Origin: Paenibacillus_G filicis
GTDB taxonomy: Bacteria > Bacillota > Bacilli > Paenibacillales > NBRC-103111
DNA length: 64,000 nucleotides
Assembly: GCF_038070315.1 (NCBI RefSeq)
Contig: NZ_JBBPCC010000009.1
Coordinates: forward strand, 62,001-126,000
Direction of reading: 5' to 3'
Shown here: positions 47,222-55,153 of the stretch, one piece after another
How positions within the stretch are numbered: the stretch's first letter is position 1
Layout: the number at the start of each line of letters is the position of its first letter
Made by a program: the position numbers and the translations under genes
Notes under the pieces: model-generated
What the model saw: only the letters and a program-made list of their open reading frames with translations
What the model was told of the DNA's origin: nothing
The model's database searches: none

Positions 47222-48448
47222 CTAGTTGGTGCCGCTCACGGTCTGTGCGCGCTGCACGCGCCATAGCCACAGGGCGGCCAGCAGGCCGAGAGCCAGGGCA
47301 GCAGCCAGACCGAGAAAGGCCGGCCGATCACCCCAGAGGTTCATCAGGAAAACTGCGCCGATCGGCCCGAGTGTGGCTCCGACGAACAGGATGAACGTAT
47401 ATAGTGAAACAGCAGAGGCTCGTGCCGTGCCGGCCAGTTGCCCGATCAGCGAGATCAGGGTCGGAACGCTCAAGGCGATTCCTGTTACGAATACGATGCT
47501 GAAGACGGTCAGGAAGACCAGATTCGGGATGAGTGCCAGACCTAGCAGTCCGGCCAAGGCAAGCCCGAGTCCGCTCAGCAGTACCCAGTAGGCTCCACGG
47601 CGGGCGACAAGCGCGCCGGCGAAGGGGGAAGCGGCCATCCCGACGATGCCCGCAGCCCGTAGGAGCAGCAACTGCTGGGAGGTCAGTCCGAACGGTGGGG
47701 CGGACAGATAGTGGCCGAGTACAAGATACATGCCGACGAAGGCAAACAGCAGAGTCACCGTCACGCCATAGCAGGCATAGAGAGGGCGGAGCAGGAAGAC
47801 GCCCGCCAGTCTTCGGGGGAGCTGGGCAAGCGCCAGCGGTGAGCCCTTGGCCTGATCGCGGGGCAGCCAGCGGAGCGTGATCGCCGCCGTGATCAGATAG
47901 ACGGCTCCGAGAATATGGAACACGTACGGCCATCCGAGCAGTTCGCCGATATAGCTGCTGAATAACTGGCCGACGATGCCGGCCGTCAGAAATCCGGTAC
48001 TCACGAGTCCGATGGCGGTGACTTTCTTACTGGCCGGATACGACTCCATGATATAAGCAAGGGCGGAAGGTGCGAAGGTGGAGGCGGCGGCTCCCTGGAG
48101 TGCCCGCAGGGCGACGAGGACCGTGAAGGTCGGGGCCAGACCGATCAGAGGACTGATGACGGCCAGCAGCAGCAAGCCGGACAAGATGACAGTGCGGCGT
48201 CCGTAACGTTCGGACAACGGTCCGCAGGCGAGGAAGCCGAGGGCGTAAAACAGGGAGAAGCCGCTTGACGCCCAGGCGCTCTCGGTCAGTGTGATCCCGT
48301 ATTGGGTCGCCAGCAGCCCGCCTATAGACACGCTCACATACAGGCTGGATACGACGGCCAAACCGCACCAGACGAGCAGTGCAGACACGGTGCCATAGCG
48401 GGGATGAACGGCTGGCTCCAATTGAGGAGCGAGCAGTGTTTGTTCCAT
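47222..48448 (-). CDS. Major facilitator superfamily transporter (drug efflux-like)
   Basis: The 408-residue protein shows about 12 hydrophobic segments. The loop 2-3 motif GPLSERYGRRTVILSG corresponds to MFS motif A and RALQGAAASTFAP to the motif of drug:H+ antiporters. The substrate is unknown. Since it is next to the carrier-protein pathway but transcribed in the opposite direction with its own promoter, a role in product export is possible but not shown. ATG follows GGAGGGATC. Confidence 0.85.
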   Translation of the reverse strand: MEQTLLAPQLEPAVHPRYGTVSALLVWCGLAVVSSLYVSVSIGGLLATQYGITLTESAWASSGFSLFYALGFLACGPLSERYGRRTVILSGLLLLAVISPLIGLAPTFTVLVALRALQGAAASTFAPSALAYIMESYPASKKVTAIGLVSTGFLTAGIVGQLFSSYIGELLGWPYVFHILGAVYLITAAITLRWLPRDQAKGSPLALAQLPRRLAGVFLLRPLYACYGVTVTLLFAFVGMYLVLGHYLSAPPFGLTSQQLLLLRAAGIVGMAASPFAGALVARRGAYWVLLSGLGLALAGLLGLALIPNLVFLTVFSIVFVTGIALSVPTLISLIGQLAGTARASAVSLYTFILFVGATLGPIGAVFLMNLWGDRPAFLGLAAALALGLLAALWLWRVQRAQTVSGTN

Positions 48449-48485
48449 AATGATCCCTCCATTCTGGAAATAGTTGAACTCTCAT

Positions 48486-48513
48486 AATTGTAACTTAATT
48501 ACAATTCAAGTCA
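48486..48513 (-). promoter_or_regulatory. MFS promoter with 19-bp ATTGTAAC dyad
   Basis: On the minus strand TTGACT (48508-48513) and TACAAT (48486-48491) are 16 bp apart. ATTGTAA-CTTAA-TTACAAT at 48486-48504 is a perfect dyad covering the -10, the same motif as at 32924-32962 and 33958-33976. Confidence 0.7.
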
Positions 48514-48548
48514 ATAATCAACGTTAAATGTTCTCAATAATTTTTTTA

Positions 48549-48577
48549 TTGACATCATTTGGATCATCCTGTAATAT
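48549..48577 (+). promoter_or_regulatory. Promoter of the amidohydrolase-ABC operon
   Basis: TTGACA (48549-48554) and TAATAT (48572-48577) have an ideal 17-bp spacing. The transcript would start near 48584 and have a leader of about 150 nt before the first gene. Confidence 0.7.
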
Positions 48578-48622
48578 TCAGTCATGAAATACTTAGTAAA
48601 TTAATTGGATAACTAGGTAATG

Positions 48623-48712
48623 GTACGATCCACCGGGCAACTGGAGACACGTACAGCCGAGCTGACAATGATTGTCGGCCCAGAGCTGCGTGTCTTTTTT
48701 CGTTTACCCGGT
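48623..48712 (+). promoter_or_regulatory. Attenuator-like leader with intrinsic terminator
   Basis: The terminator stem pairs GACACG (48646-48651) with CGTGTC (48689-48694), encloses GACAA-TGA-TTGTC, and is followed by six T residues. GTACG (48623-48627) can instead pair with CGTAC (48650-48654), which destroys the terminator, and ACCGGG (48632-48637) can pair with CCCGGT (48707-48712). This is the design of a riboswitch or antitermination switch. No known class was recognised. Confidence 0.55.
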
Positions 48713-48740
48713 ACACGACTGCACAAGCGGGGGGCCGTTC

Positions 48741-48941
48741 ATGACAATGACAAAGGTATGGGAGCTGGAGGACGACGAACGTTTATCTGGCGCCGGCTAC
48801 ACGGAAGGTTGGTTCAAGCAAGCCTGCGGGCAGGGCCAATCCGGGCTGTCGGGACAAGTGAAGAAGGTTAACCAAGCGGTTCCGATTCTGGCAGACGATG
48901 AGGTACGACATTGGGAACGGAGGGAGCTTAGCCATGTTTAA
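48741..48941 (+). CDS. Small protein of unknown function, coupled to the amidohydrolase
   Basis: A 66-residue frame begins MTMTKVWELEDDERL and ends 8 nt inside the amidohydrolase gene (start at 48934). It is rich in charged residues with no recognised motif, a single cysteine and no membrane segment. A G-rich site (GGGGGG) lies about 9 nt before the ATG at 48741. It sits directly behind the attenuator-like leader and could be a small structural gene or only a leader ORF that couples translation. Confidence 0.45.
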   Translation: MTMTKVWELEDDERLSGAGYTEGWFKQACGQGQSGLSGQVKKVNQAVPILADDEVRHWERRELSHV

Positions 48942-49869
48942 CCCATCATTTCGAGTATTTGACCTGCACGGGCACTTGCCGTATCCGACTTCGTTCATGA
49001 CACACAATGAAATCGTCGATCCTTTCAATAAGGAACGATCGGAACGAATGAGGCTGGCCTGGGATTTCCCTGATCCTAAGTCTGATACAGCAGACAGCAG
49101 CAAGCCGCTGATCGAACGCTGGGTGGATGAGCTGGACCGTTACGGGATCGGAGGCATCAATTTTCTGACCGCTTGGGATAATGACGATTTATCGCGTCAA
49201 ATATCCAAGTACCCAGATCGGTTTACAGGATTCGCGCATCACTCAATTGAAACGCCGGATGCGGCGGAGGAACTGCAGCGGGCGGTCGATGAGCTGGGAC
49301 TTCGCGGCTACAAGCTGTTTGGTCCAATGGTACAGATTCCGTTCCACGATCCGTCGCTCCGTCCAGTATGGAGGTTCCTGGCCGAACGCCGGCTTCCGGT
49401 GCTGATCCACTTCGGGCTGCTCGGTCATACGGGAGGTATCGTACAGCATCTGAATATCAATCCGCTGTCTATCTTCAACGTAGCCCGTGAGTATCCGACG
49501 ATCCCGTTCGTCATCCCGCACTTCGGAGCCGGCTATTTCCAGGAGCTGCTTCATCTGTGCTGGGGCTGCCCGAACATCTACGTGGATACTTCAGGCTCCA
49601 ATCAGTGGATGAGATGGACGCCATACGAGCTGACGCTGGAGTCGCTATTCCGCAAAACCTACGAGCTGATCGGTCCCGAGCGGATTGTGTTCGGAACAGA
49701 CTCTGGCAGCTTCCCGCGTGGCTTCGTGTACCGGTACTTGCAGGATCAGGTCCGGGTATGCCGGGAGCTGCGGTTCCGTGAGGAAGAGATCGAGGGCATC
49801 TTCGGTAACAATGCCAGAAAGCTGCTAGGACTGCTTGAGCCCCAGCGGAATCTGACCGCATCCGTATGA
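48934..49869 (+). CDS. Amidohydrolase family protein (PF04909, TIM-barrel)
   Basis: The 311-residue protein begins FDLHGHLPYP (metal HxH motif), continues with RGYKLFGP, LIHFGLLGHTGG, VIPHFGAGYFQELLHLC and ends with the metal aspartate in IVFGTDSGSF, the order typical of amidohydrolase_2 enzymes such as decarboxylases and lactonases. ATG 48934 follows GGAGGG. Its partners downstream are a sugar ABC transporter and a PIG-L deacetylase, so it may open or deacylate an imported glycoside or lactone. The substrate is not known. Confidence 0.82.
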   Translation: MFNPSFRVFDLHGHLPYPTSFMTHNEIVDPFNKERSERMRLAWDFPDPKSDTADSSKPLIERWVDELDRYGIGGINFLTAWDNDDLSRQISKYPDRFTGFAHHSIETPDAAEELQRAVDELGLRGYKLFGPMVQIPFHDPSLRPVWRFLAERRLPVLIHFGLLGHTGGIVQHLNINPLSIFNVAREYPTIPFVIPHFGAGYFQELLHLCWGCPNIYVDTSGSNQWMRWTPYELTLESLFRKTYELIGPERIVFGTDSGSFPRGFVYRYLQDQVRVCRELRFREEEIEGIFGNNARKLLGLLEPQRNLTASV

Positions 49870-49923
49870 CCTGGAACGTTTGAAATCATCAGTATACATA
49901 ATACCCGAGAGGAATGATTTATT

Positions 49924-51297
49924 TTGTCTACGACTCATCGCGTTTCTACGTTTACCAAATTCGCTGCACTACTCGCCGTCGGCTCGATGGCGGCCCTGTC
50001 CGGCTGCTCGGGCGGCTCCAAGCCTGCAGCTACGGGTGCTGACAGCGCAAAGACGCCCAAGGCGGAGACGACTAAGGCCGCCTCTTCCGACGAGAAGGTT
50101 ACGATCGAGTATTGGCAGTACGTATTTCCGGCGAAGGTCGATCTGGTAAACAAGCTGATCGAGGATTTCCAGAAACAGCATCCGAATATTACGGTTAAGC
50201 ATACGAATTTCCCTTACGACCAATATAACGAGAAGGTCGCGACGCTCGTTCCAGCCGGCAAGGGACCGGACATCATCAACCTGTACTATGGCTGGCTGCC
50301 CAAATACGTAGCTTCCGGCTACCTGCAGCCGCTTCCGGAGAGTGCCTTCTCGGCGGCGCAGATTGAGAAGGAGTTCTTCCCGTTCGTCAACTCCGCCAAG
50401 CTGAATGGCAAATATTACGCGATTCCGACAGCCGTACGTTCACTGGCGCTGTTCTATAACAAGGATCTGTTCACGAAAGCCGGGCTTGATCCGAACAAGC
50501 CGCCTGCCACCTGGGAAGAGCTGGTTGACTACTCCAAGAAGCTGACTGAGCGGGACAAGAACGGCCAGCTGGTCGTTGAAGGCTTCACCTTCCAGACGAA
50601 TTCGCAGCTACCGCACTGGTACCGGGATACGCTGCTGCAGCAGGCCGGAGGCAAGGATGTCAGCGAAGACCGCCGAAAAATCCTCTGGAACGAAACGCCT
50701 GCCGGACTTGAAGCATTCTCATATCTGGTCGATTTCGGAGTGAAGCATAAGGTCGGAGCGAAGGACTTCTATACCAACGATATCACGGCATTCAAGGGCG
50801 GCTTTGCCGCACTCAGCGTTGACGGCTCCTTCCAGCTCGGCGGTCTGGCCAAGGATTCTCCGAACCTGAACTACGCCATTGCTCCGCTTCCGTCTTACAA
50901 GGATAAGAAGGCTGCGCCTGCCTCGTATTGGGCCAATGCCATTACGAAGAATGTATCCGGCAAAAAGCTGGAAGCCGCAACGGAATTCCTGAAATTCCTG
51001 ACAAGCAAAGAGGTTCAGGAGCAATGGGCCGAGAAAGTCGGGGAGCTGCCGGCCAAGAAGGAAGTCGCCCAGCAGGAAAAATTCACCAAGGACGCGAAGC
51101 TTGGACCGTTCATTAAGCAGCTGGATTACGCGAACTCTCACTTCTTCGTCGATGAGAAGCTGGAGCGGGATTACTTCGTCGAAGCGATCGATAAAATTAC
51201 GCTGAACAATGTCAGCTACAAGGATGCCTTCGATGAGCTGGTCCAGAAGACGCAGAAGCTGTATGACGAGTACTGGGCGAAGCAGGACAAAAAGTAA
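49924..51297 (+). CDS. Sugar ABC transporter substrate-binding lipoprotein (family 1)
   Basis: The 457-residue binding protein has a signal peptide with lipobox ending SGC at Cys28, a Ser/Thr/Ala-rich linker, and the family 1 fold starting VTIEYWQYVFPAKVDLVNKLI. GPDIINLYYGWLPKYVASGYLQPL is the hinge-side segment of this group. The start is TTG 49924 by signal-peptide logic. It carries no hint of the specific sugar; it is 54 nt after the amidohydrolase and leads directly into the permeases. Confidence 0.88.
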   Translation: MSTTHRVSTFTKFAALLAVGSMAALSGCSGGSKPAATGADSAKTPKAETTKAASSDEKVTIEYWQYVFPAKVDLVNKLIEDFQKQHPNITVKHTNFPYDQYNEKVATLVPAGKGPDIINLYYGWLPKYVASGYLQPLPESAFSAAQIEKEFFPFVNSAKLNGKYYAIPTAVRSLALFYNKDLFTKAGLDPNKPPATWEELVDYSKKLTERDKNGQLVVEGFTFQTNSQLPHWYRDTLLQQAGGKDVSEDRRKILWNETPAGLEAFSYLVDFGVKHKVGAKDFYTNDITAFKGGFAALSVDGSFQLGGLAKDSPNLNYAIAPLPSYKDKKAAPASYWANAITKNVSGKKLEAATEFLKFLTSKEVQEQWAEKVGELPAKKEVAQQEKFTKDAKLGPFIKQLDYANSHFFVDEKLERDYFVEAIDKITLNNVSYKDAFDELVQKTQKLYDEYWAKQDKK

Positions 51298-51328
51298 ACC
51301 GGCCTAGCCGTTCGAAAGGAGAACTCTC

Positions 51329-52249
51329 ATGGCCAAAAACGAGACGCTGCCCTTAACCGGGCGGCGGTCTTCTTCTCTTAGCGTCAAGCAGCAGCGGTAC
51401 CTGTTCATCTACGGCTGCCTGCTGATCCCGCTTATTTTCTTCATTACGATCCGCATTCTGCCGATCCTGTACTCCTTCAACATCAGTGTAAGGGAATGGG
51501 ACCTGCTGTCCGATGAGAAGCCATTTGTCGGGCTCGGCAATTTCGTTAATCTGTTCAACGATCCGGTCTTTCTCAAATCTCTGCGCAATACGGTGACTTA
51601 CGTGCTCGTCGGTGTCCCCGGACAATTGGTCGTGGGGCTGGCCGTGGCTCTCTTAATTCAGCGGGTAACCCGGCTTAAAGGGTTATACCGGTTGCTTTAT
51701 TTCTTGCCTTATGTGACAAGCGTCGTCGCAGTTAGCTGGGTATTCCGCTGGATATTCATGAAGAACGGCGTCGTGAACGGCATTCTGCTGGAGCTGGGGT
51801 TCCAGGCACAGCTCTTCCTGGGCTCGCCTACGCAAGCGATCTATCTGGTCATCGCGGTCATGATCTGGCAGGCACTGGGCTTTCAGATGCTGATCTTCCT
51901 GGCAGGGCTGGAGAATATTCCAGCGATGTATGAGGAGGCGGCCGCCATCGACGGCGCGAACTGGTGGCAGAGATTCATTCATATTACGCTGCCGCTGTTG
52001 AATCCGGTCATCGTGTTCTCGGTCATTATCGGAAGCATCAGCTTCCTTCAGTCGTTTACTCAGGTGCTTAACATGACGCTCGGAGGACCGCTCGACTCGA
52101 CGCTGTCGCTCGTGCTGCATATTTACAATCTGGCCTTCAAGCACTTCAAGATGGGGGATGCCGCAGCCGCTACGGTGGTCCTGTTCGCCGTCATTCTCGT
52201 CCTGTCCCTGGTGCAAATGAAGCTGTTGAACAAGAAGATCGAACATTGA
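51329..52249 (+). CDS. Sugar ABC transporter permease (MalF/UgpA-like)
   Basis: The 306-residue permease starts with a basic N-terminus and a first membrane span near residues 28-50, then RNTVTYVLVGVPGQLVVGLAVALL, and has the coupling loop EEAAAIDGANWWQRFIHITLPLLNP, the EAA motif of the CUT1 sugar transporter family. It belongs with the second permease and the binding protein. No ATPase gene is found in the operon, so a shared MsmX/MsmK-type ATPase would be required. Confidence 0.88.
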   Translation: MAKNETLPLTGRRSSSLSVKQQRYLFIYGCLLIPLIFFITIRILPILYSFNISVREWDLLSDEKPFVGLGNFVNLFNDPVFLKSLRNTVTYVLVGVPGQLVVGLAVALLIQRVTRLKGLYRLLYFLPYVTSVVAVSWVFRWIFMKNGVVNGILLELGFQAQLFLGSPTQAIYLVIAVMIWQALGFQMLIFLAGLENIPAMYEEAAAIDGANWWQRFIHITLPLLNPVIVFSVIIGSISFLQSFTQVLNMTLGGPLDSTLSLVLHIYNLAFKHFKMGDAAAATVVLFAVILVLSLVQMKLLNKKIEH

Positions 52250-52265
52250 ATGGGGGCTGGATGCA

Positions 52266-53135
52266 ATGAGTGTTCAGGCGGTCTCGGCAGTACCGCAAAG
52301 GAGCGTGAAAGCCGCCTCCAGACGAAAACCGCTGCGGTGGTTGCCGTATGTGGTACTTAGTCTGGGCGGCGTGCTGATGATCTTTCCGTTCCTGTGGATG
52401 ATCTCGACATCCCTGAAGGAACCGAAGGACCTCTTTACATTAAGTTTGTTTTCTACGACCTTGACCTGGAACAACTATATTGAGGTGTTTACCAAATCGC
52501 CCTTCTCGACCTGGCTGCTGAACAGTCTGATCGTGGCGGCCGTGACGACGATAAGCGTCTGCTTCTTCGATTCGATCATCGGGTACGTGCTGGCGAAGTT
52601 TAATTTCCGAGGGAAGAAGATCATCTTTGTCGGTATTCTCAGCACACTGATGGTTCCGACGGAGATGTTAATTATCCCTTGGTACATTCTGTCCGTGACA
52701 TTCGATTGGGTGGATACATATTGGGGGATTATGTTCCCGGGTTTGATCTCGGCCTTCGGTATCTTTCTGATGAAGCAGTTCATGGAGTCGGTGCCGGAGG
52801 ATTTACTCGATGCGGCACGGATGGACGGGATGAGCGAGTGGGGCATTCTGTTCAAGATTGCTGTGCCGCTGGTCCAACCGGCACTGGCGACGCTGTTCAT
52901 TCTCTCCTTCCTAGGCAACTGGAACGCCTTCATCTGGCCTTTGATCGTCTCGATGACCGAGGAGCGGATGACGGTGCCGGTCGGTCTGTCGTTTTTCTCC
53001 AGTGAGCTGAAGGATTCGGCGGGCTGGGTCTTGATTATGACGGGCGCGACAGTCTCGGTCATTCCGCTTATCGTGATCTTCCTTATCTTTCAAAAACAAA
53101 TCATTCGCGGTGTGGCCTTAACTGGGCTAAAATAA
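52266..53135 (+). CDS. Sugar ABC transporter permease (MalG/UgpE-like)
   Basis: The 289-residue permease contains FPFLWMISTSLKEPKDLF in the first span and periplasmic loop and LLDAARMDGMSEWGILFKIAVPLVQPAL as EAA-type coupling loop (the LDAARMDG and PLVQPAL blocks), followed by IVIFLIFQKQIIRGVALTGLK, typical of MalG-like proteins. It follows the first permease by 16 nt and precedes the PIG-L deacetylase by 43 nt, all on the same strand. Confidence 0.88.
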   Translation: MSVQAVSAVPQRSVKAASRRKPLRWLPYVVLSLGGVLMIFPFLWMISTSLKEPKDLFTLSLFSTTLTWNNYIEVFTKSPFSTWLLNSLIVAAVTTISVCFFDSIIGYVLAKFNFRGKKIIFVGILSTLMVPTEMLIIPWYILSVTFDWVDTYWGIMFPGLISAFGIFLMKQFMESVPEDLLDAARMDGMSEWGILFKIAVPLVQPALATLFILSFLGNWNAFIWPLIVSMTEERMTVPVGLSFFSSELKDSAGWVLIMTGATVSVIPLIVIFLIFQKQIIRGVALTGLK

Positions 53136-53178
53136 GAATAGTGGCAACATGGCTTTATACAGAGAGGAGCTGGACCCT

Positions 53179-53895
53179 ATGTCCGTAAAAACAGCATTCG
53201 TATTCGCTCACCCGGATGATGAGACTTATCTCGCCTCCGCGTTGATCCGCAAGCTCGCCGATGAAGGCGAGCCTCCGGTTCTGCTCCTCGCAACACGAGG
53301 CGATGCGGGCCATAAGAACGGCGCCTATGCCCATGAGAAGGGCGAGCTGCTCGCAGACCGGCGCGAGCGCGAGATGGAGGAGGCGGCCGGAATTCTCGGG
53401 CTTGCTTCCGTCGAGCATCTGCGTTACCCCGACGGCAAGCTGAACGAGGTGGAGGAAGAAGAATTCGTGCAGCGCGTGGCCGAGTTCCTGAACCGGCACG
53501 GCGCGCAGACGGTAGTCACATTCCCTGAGGATGGAGGAAATTTCCACCCGGATCATGTGACGATCTCCAAGATCGCGACTAAGGCCGTGCTGAGCGGTCA
53601 GGCTACGACGGTCCGCAAGCTGTACTATATTCAATCGGCTACGCTAACCGAGAATGGGCATGAACCAGCCTTCCGGATCGATACGGAGCCGTATTGGCCG
53701 GTGAAGGCTGCAGCTTTGGCTGCTCACGAGTCGCAGCGGCTCGCGGTAGAGCGCTTTTTCGGCCCGCTTGGCGACGTACTGCCCGAGGCCCGGCGCTACG
53801 AGACGTTTGCGCTGGCCTGGGAAGCAGGCGAGTCCTGGCCCCGCAAGGCGGAGGCTTGGATTCTGGATGGGCTGCCGGAGCGCGTTCAGCCTTGA
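53179..53895 (+). CDS. PIG-L/LmbE family zinc deacetylase
   Basis: The 238-residue protein has the zinc motif AHPDDETYL near its N-terminus and HPDH in GGNFHPDHVTIS, plus TRGDAGHKNG, the mark of PIG-L/BshB-like N-acetylglucosaminyl deacetylases. Members remove acetyl groups from GlcNAc-inositol, GlcNAc-malate (bacillithiol) or chitooligosaccharides. Its position in a sugar ABC operon suggests an imported N-acetylated sugar conjugate as substrate, rather than bacillithiol synthesis. ATG 53179 follows GAGAGGAG. A strong terminator lies behind it. Confidence 0.88.
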   Translation: MSVKTAFVFAHPDDETYLASALIRKLADEGEPPVLLLATRGDAGHKNGAYAHEKGELLADRREREMEEAAGILGLASVEHLRYPDGKLNEVEEEEFVQRVAEFLNRHGAQTVVTFPEDGGNFHPDHVTISKIATKAVLSGQATTVRKLYYIQSATLTENGHEPAFRIDTEPYWPVKAAALAAHESQRLAVERFFGPLGDVLPEARRYETFALAWEAGESWPRKAEAWILDGLPERVQP

Positions 53896-53954
53896 TCCCG
53901 CACCATAGGCCCCGTGCCATCGCCTCCCTTATTAGGCTGGCTATAAGCTAATGG

Positions 53955-54002
53955 AAAAGGGTTGTCTCCGTCTTGATGACGTTGGAGACAACCCTTTTTT
54001 TC
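53955..54002. terminator. Bidirectional terminator between PIG-L and M24 genes
   Basis: AAAAGGGTTGTCTCC (53955-53969) pairs perfectly with GGAGACAACCCTTTT (53984-53998) and is flanked by A and T runs, so it can end both converging transcripts. Confidence 0.93.
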
Positions 54003-54036
54003 CTGCGCTGGGCACCTGCCGTGCGATTCGTTTCAG

Positions 54037-54723
54037 TTAGTCGACCGTTAACAATTGTTCGAAAAAACCGCCGATTTCAAGCTCGCGATCCACAAAATGC
54101 ACTTCCAGAATCCAATCTCTTGGGCGTCCGCCTTGATCCGGCTCTCTCATATCGAGCTGGTTATCCAGGTGAATATAGTTCTCGACCTCATCCCCCTGCA
54201 CAGACTCATGCGGGAACTCGCCGATGAGGTGGCCCGCATGCGGACCGCCAAACTCCCAGCCGTATTTAGCTGCCAGCTTGACCATATAAGCGAACAGCTC
54301 GCTGCCTGTAACATGCGGATTTGCTTCGAAATAGGTCTTGCCTTCCTCCCAAGCGAGCGCAACGTCGGCAGCTATTTTCAACTTCTTGGCGTCATGGCCG
54401 ATGACGTAGGTTCTGCCAAAATCAGCCTCCCACTCCTCGAAGATGGGACCGAAATCCAGGAATACGATATCGTCGTCTGCCAATAGGAGGTCCGGTGGGT
54501 TCTCTCTATAGGGCAGCAGCGTGTTCCTACCAGCTCGTACGATTCGTTTATGCCAATACTTCTTGATGCCATACATGTCAAAGGCAAGATCGTACACTTC
54601 ACGGTTGATCGTTTTCTCCGTTACACCGCTGCGCAATATCCCTCTTTCCTCGACAGCCGAGAAGAGTGCGAGGGCTTTATTCTCCGCCTCGCGGAGCAGA
54701 GCTTGTCTCGTCGTTTGCGTCAA
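54037..54723 (-). CDS. M24 family metallopeptidase-like protein (aminopeptidase P/creatinase fold)
   Basis: The 228-residue protein has the pita-bread core of M24: FLDFGPIFEEWEADFGRTYV provides the two metal aspartates, GPHAGHLIGEFPHE the histidine, and ILEVHFVDRE the glutamate. It lacks the N-terminal domain of aminopeptidase P, and the last metal glutamate is not clearly visible, so activity on Xaa-Pro peptides is uncertain. A TTG at 54723 lies 9 nt after GGGGAGG and is preferred to the ATG at 54747. Confidence 0.75.
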   Translation of the reverse strand: MTQTTRQALLREAENKALALFSAVEERGILRSGVTEKTINREVYDLAFDMYGIKKYWHKRIVRAGRNTLLPYRENPPDLLLADDDIVFLDFGPIFEEWEADFGRTYVIGHDAKKLKIAADVALAWEEGKTYFEANPHVTGSELFAYMVKLAAKYGWEFGGPHAGHLIGEFPHESVQGDEVENYIHLDNQLDMREPDQGGRPRDWILEVHFVDRELEIGGFFEQLLTVD

Positions 54724-55153
54724 TGTTCTAAGCCTCCCCAATTGCATAGCTTGAAGATTTTTCTTCCATTTTTCTCCGATTTAGATCCTTGGTTCATTGT
54801 ATCATGATCAGATCGAATTCAAAAGAAAATAACATGTACAGTTACTGGCATGATCATGGCTGCCTGCTGGATAGAGACAGATATTCAACCACGCGATGCT
54901 GTCCAATGTGACAGGAGACCTCTTCCCAAAAAGCTGGTTCTTCCGATACATTAAGTATCAAAAATGGCGAATAGAGACAGACATTTAGCCGCACGATGCT
55001 ATCCAGTATGAATTAGGGAGGACCTCTTCCCAAAAAGCCGGGTCTTCTGATACAGTAAGTATCATAACTGGCGGATAGTGGCAGGATGCTGCCGCAAGAA
55101 TAGGTGCGGGCCAGTACCGGGAGGACGGGAGCCGCCCGGCGGGGAGGAGCAGC
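54724..55153. other. 430-bp intergenic region, promoter and tandem repeat, no gene seen
   Basis: The first 145 bp, upstream of the M24 gene, are AT-rich and probably contain its promoter. The remainder is filled by a two-copy tandem repeat (54870-55080) and the leader of the two-component operon. No frame with a plausible ribosome binding site was found. Confidence 0.55.
54870..55080. repeat. Imperfect tandem repeat of about 100-104 bp, two copies and a start of a third
   Basis: ATAGAGACAG recurs at 54871 and 54971, ATGCT at 54896 and 54996, ACCTCTTCCC at 54918 and 55022, and a dyad at 54944-54960 and 55048-55064. The dyad in copy 2 is TGATAC-AGTAA-GTATCA; in copy 1 it is CGATAC-ATTAA-GTATCA. 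A third copy begins with GGATAGTGGCAGG near 55073. The array ends 74 bp before the response regulator gene. Confidence 0.8.
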
